This document shows positions 4,687 through 7,036 of a stretch of 7,036 nucleotides of DNA, in pieces. Position 1 is the first letter of the stretch. Every line of letters starts with the position of its first letter. The notes beneath the pieces are model-generated. The model did no database searches and was not told the DNA's origin. It saw nothing but the letters and a program-made list of their open reading frames with translations. The position numbers and the translations under genes were made by a program. Origin of the DNA: Clostridiales bacterium (lineage in GTDB: Bacteria; Bacillota; Clostridia; Lachnospirales; Lachnospiraceae); NCBI GenBank assembly GCA_019418195.1, contig DYCJ01000135.1, positions 1-7,036 on the forward strand. The letters run 5' to 3'.

Positions 4687-7036
4687 ATGAAAAAGATACT
4701 CAACCGGCTGCTGGCTGGTTTCCTTAGTCTGGCAGCGGTGTTTACCACTCTACCGGCTTCACAGGTTCATGCTGCCGAGACGCAATACTGGACAGAGTCA
4801 GCAGAACGAGCCGGTCATATTGAAAAGGTGATGAACGACGGCTCTATCGGTTCAACCTTTAATGAGGGCATTATGAAAGTGGAGGGCGAGACAGCCTACT
4901 GTATTGACATCAACACAGACTTCCGCAATGGATACAAGACCAGAGCGGACGCAAGCACACGCATGAGTGCAGACCAGATCGCTGACGTTGCCCTCTCGCT
5001 GGAATACGTCAAACAGTATGCCGCCAGTCACAGCAGTCTGAATTATAAACAGGTCTACTTGCTGGAACAGTGTGTGGTCTGGCAGCGTTTGAGCGTTCAT
5101 CTTGGCTGGCAGTGCGATAACGTCCGTGCTTCCTATGATGAAATCTCAAAGGCAGTACAGGACGAAGTCTACAGCGGTGCGAAAGCCTTTGTCAGTGAGA
5201 ATAAAGGACGGTATGAGTGCGGCGGCTATATCTACTCCGGCGAGGGGCAGGAATTAGGTCAGTTCTGGGCGAAGCTGGCTGTCGGAAATGCCACACTGAA
5301 AAAGACTTCCAGTAATACCGGCATTACAGACGGCAACGGGAATTATTCAATCGCCGGTGCGGTTTATGGTGTCTATTCTGATAAAGGCTGCACAGAGCAG
5401 CTTGCCACCCTTACAACGGATACCAGCGGAAATACAGAAACCGTGGAGGTCAAAGCTGGTACGGTCTATATCAAGGAGCTGTCCGCTCCGGCTGGCTACA
5501 AGCTGGACAAGACTGTGTATCCGTTATCCGTGGAAGCCGGAAAGACCGCCACTTTGAGCGTATCGGATACGCCAAAGGTCATAGATACCCTTATCGAACT
5601 GTTTAAGATTGATATGGAGACAGGAAAAGCTACCGCACAGGGTAACGCTTCCTTAGAGGGTGCAGAGTTTACATGGAATTTCTATGCCGGATATTATACG
5701 GCTGACAACCTCCCGTCAGAGCCTACAAGGACGTGGACGACAAAGACACTCGCTGAAAAAGACAGCGACGGCACGGTTCACTATGTATCCCGGCTGGCTG
5801 ATAAATATAAGGTATCCGGCGACAGCTTTTATACACAGGACGGAGCAGCCGTGCTTCCGCTGGGTACGCTGACCGTGGAAGAAACAAAGTCTCCCTCCGG
5901 CTATCTGTTAGAGGGCGCATATATGCAAGCTGCCGGAAGCGAAGAACAGATTACCGGCTTGTATATCACACAGATTACCGAGGACGGGGAGCTGGCTGTC
6001 CTTACCGGCAGCAATCAATTTTCTGTATCCGACAAGGTCATTCGTGGCGGCGTGCAGATACAGAAACGGGATTTAGAGACAAAGGATACCAAAGCACAGG
6101 GCGGCGCAACGCTGAAAGACGCTGCCTTTGAGATTATCACGCTCAATGACAATCCCGTGCTGGTAGACGGCAAGCTCTACAATAAGGGCGAAGTCGTTAA
6201 AACAATCCGTACCGGCATTGACGGTATCGCTTCTACTGCTGCGGACACGCTGCCATACGGGAAATACCGTATCGAAGAAAGCGAAGCTCCCGACGGTTAT
6301 CTGACCGAGGGCGCTAAAGCGGTAGAGTTTTCCATCACAGAGAACGGGAAAATCGTGGATTTGACCGGCGAAGATACGTCCATCTATAACCAGATTAAGC
6401 GTGGCGACATTGAGGGTGTGAAGATTGGTGCCGGAACACATCAGCGTCTTGCAAATGTTCCGTTTCGGATCACGAGCAAGACTACCGGCGAGAGTCATAT
6501 CATTGTGACGGACGCAAACGGTCAGTTTTCCACTTCTTCTGCATGGGTATCCCACAAGCAGAACACAAACGAGGGCAAGAACAGCGAGGACGGTATCTGG
6601 TTCGGCACATCAGAGCCGGACGACTCCAAAGGTGCGCTCCTGTATGACACCTACGAGATTGAGGAACTCCGCTGCGACAGCAACAAAGGCTTTCAACTTA
6701 TTCCTGCCTTTGAAATCGTGGTATCCAAAGATAAGATAGTCATTGACTTAGGAACACTGACGGACGAATACGAGAAAGAGCTTACTATCCATACCACAGC
6801 CACAGGTGCGGACGGTGAGAAGTCCATCATTGCCGGTAAAGAGGTGACTATCGTGGATACCGTCACTCTTAGCGGTCTGGAAGTTGGTACAGCTTATCAG
6901 CTCAAAGGCTGGCAGATGGTAAAAGACGAAAATGCGGAGCTGCTCATTGACGGTAAACGTGTGGAGAATGATTATACCTTTACGGCTGACAGTGAGAATA
7001 TGGAGGTTGAAATTGTCTTTACCTTTGACGCTTCCT
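4687..7036 (+). CDS. surface adhesin with thioester domain, Cna-B/SpaA-like domains and VaFE (T-Q ester bond) repeat; partial at right edge
   Basis: The first 783 residues of a large cell-surface protein are visible; it continues past the edge. It has a signal peptide (MKKILNRLLAGFLSLAAVF, cleavage near VHAA at 27-30). A thioester domain (about 31-200) has YCID with Cys72 and the motif EQCVVW with Gln128, fitting the Cys-Gln thioester that bonds covalently to host targets. Four Cna-B/SpaA-like beta domains follow, at about 201-297, 300-450, 453-570 and 572-696. They show KELSAPAGY (Glu264), LFKIDMETG (Lys307), VEETKSPSGY and IEESEAPDGY, the Lys and Glu signatures of isopeptide-linked domains. 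From residue 700 TIHTTATGADG...VTIVDTVTLSGL...FTFDAS is the VaFE/T-Q ester-bond fold. A C-terminal LPxTG-like anchor is expected outside the window. AAAGGAG (4668-4674) is 12 nt before the ATG, rather far. The family is common on ICEs of Firmicutes; a role in host binding or mating contact is inferred. Confidence 0.9.
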   Translation, partial: MKKILNRLLAGFLSLAAVFTTLPASQVHAAETQYWTESAERAGHIEKVMNDGSIGSTFNEGIMKVEGETAYCIDINTDFRNGYKTRADASTRMSADQIADVALSLEYVKQYAASHSSLNYKQVYLLEQCVVWQRLSVHLGWQCDNVRASYDEISKAVQDEVYSGAKAFVSENKGRYECGGYIYSGEGQELGQFWAKLAVGNATLKKTSSNTGITDGNGNYSIAGAVYGVYSDKGCTEQLATLTTDTSGNTETVEVKAGTVYIKELSAPAGYKLDKTVYPLSVEAGKTATLSVSDTPKVIDTLIELFKIDMETGKATAQGNASLEGAEFTWNFYAGYYTADNLPSEPTRTWTTKTLAEKDSDGTVHYVSRLADKYKVSGDSFYTQDGAAVLPLGTLTVEETKSPSGYLLEGAYMQAAGSEEQITGLYITQITEDGELAVLTGSNQFSVSDKVIRGGVQIQKRDLETKDTKAQGGATLKDAAFEIITLNDNPVLVDGKLYNKGEVVKTIRTGIDGIASTAADTLPYGKYRIEESEAPDGYLTEGAKAVEFSITENGKIVDLTGEDTSIYNQIKRGDIEGVKIGAGTHQRLANVPFRITSKTTGESHIIVTDANGQFSTSSAWVSHKQNTNEGKNSEDGIWFGTSEPDDSKGALLYDTYEIEELRCDSNKGFQLIPAFEIVVSKDKIVIDLGTLTDEYEKELTIHTTATGADGEKSIIAGKEVTIVDTVTLSGLEVGTAYQLKGWQMVKDENAELLIDGKRVENDYTFTADSENMEVEIVFTFDAS

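Larger units (their letters stand above)
4075..7036 (+). mobile_element. one end of an integrative (probably conjugative) element inserted at tRNA-Leu(CAA)
   Basis: The left limit is set by the loss of tRNA similarity at 4075-4082. To its right come a repeat-rich end zone, a small Xis-like DNA-binding gene and a thioester/Cna-B/VaFE surface adhesin, a class of gene often found in Tn1549-like and related ICEs of gut Firmicutes (established knowledge). Host core genes (polA) lie on the other side. The integrase, relaxase and type IV secretion genes are not in the window, so whether this is a full ICE, a mobilisable island or a remnant is unknown. The right end is beyond 7036. Confidence 0.72.

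Noticed and set aside
6073..6555. 160-codon minus-strand open frame
   Set aside because: Lies wholly inside the adhesin gene; its translation shows no recognisable domain and no clear ribosome site, while the plus frame shows clear Cna-B-like domains.
1..7036. CRISPR array or phage structural genes
   Set aside because: No spaced identical repeats of CRISPR type and no phage head, tail or lysis genes are visible; the only tandem array is the coding 36-bp repeat in the glucosaminidase.

Overview
The window looks like a Gram-positive gut anaerobe of the Firmicutes, most likely a Lachnospiraceae/Clostridiales member. The support is the polA sequence style (for example FDVHAPTFRHKMY), strong AAGGAG-type ribosome sites, a surface glucosaminidase with a PQTGD sorting motif, and an adhesin gene of the kind carried by conjugative elements of gut Firmicutes. 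No species can be named from the sequence alone.

Positions 1 to about 4080 look like host chromosome. The 5' part of polA runs leftwards off the edge (1-765, minus). Across a 194-bp divergent intergenic region lies a HAD-family phosphatase (960-1580, plus). It converges on a 701-residue secreted, apparently wall-anchored N-acetylglucosaminidase (1734-3839, minus), and a hairpin terminator at about 1643-1684 serves both. Upstream of the glucosaminidase is an AT-rich region, then a perfect 20-bp-arm terminator hairpin (3989-4034), then the 3' half of a tRNA-Leu(CAA) gene on the minus strand (4032-4081).

The tRNA similarity stops in the anticodon loop and no 5' half follows. This is the usual scar of an integrative element that recombined into a tRNA gene, so I place the chromosome/element boundary at about 4075-4082. 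Everything to the right is read as one end of an integrative and conjugative element (ICE) or related island. Its end holds a non-coding zone of about 300 bp, rich in short repeats and inverted repeats and plausibly the recombinase and excisionase arm sites. Next comes a small Xis-like winged-helix/HTH gene (4378-4620), a strong terminator (4627-4655), and only 31 bp later a large surface adhesin gene (4687 to beyond 7036).

The adhesin has a signal peptide, a Cys-Gln thioester domain, four Cna-B/SpaA-like domains and the start of a VaFE/T-Q ester-bond domain. It therefore appears to combine three kinds of internal covalent bond chemistry. The element probably brings its host a cell-attachment function, for mating contact or host-tissue binding. 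The recombinase, the intact tRNA-Leu and the conjugation genes are not in view; they are expected to the right.
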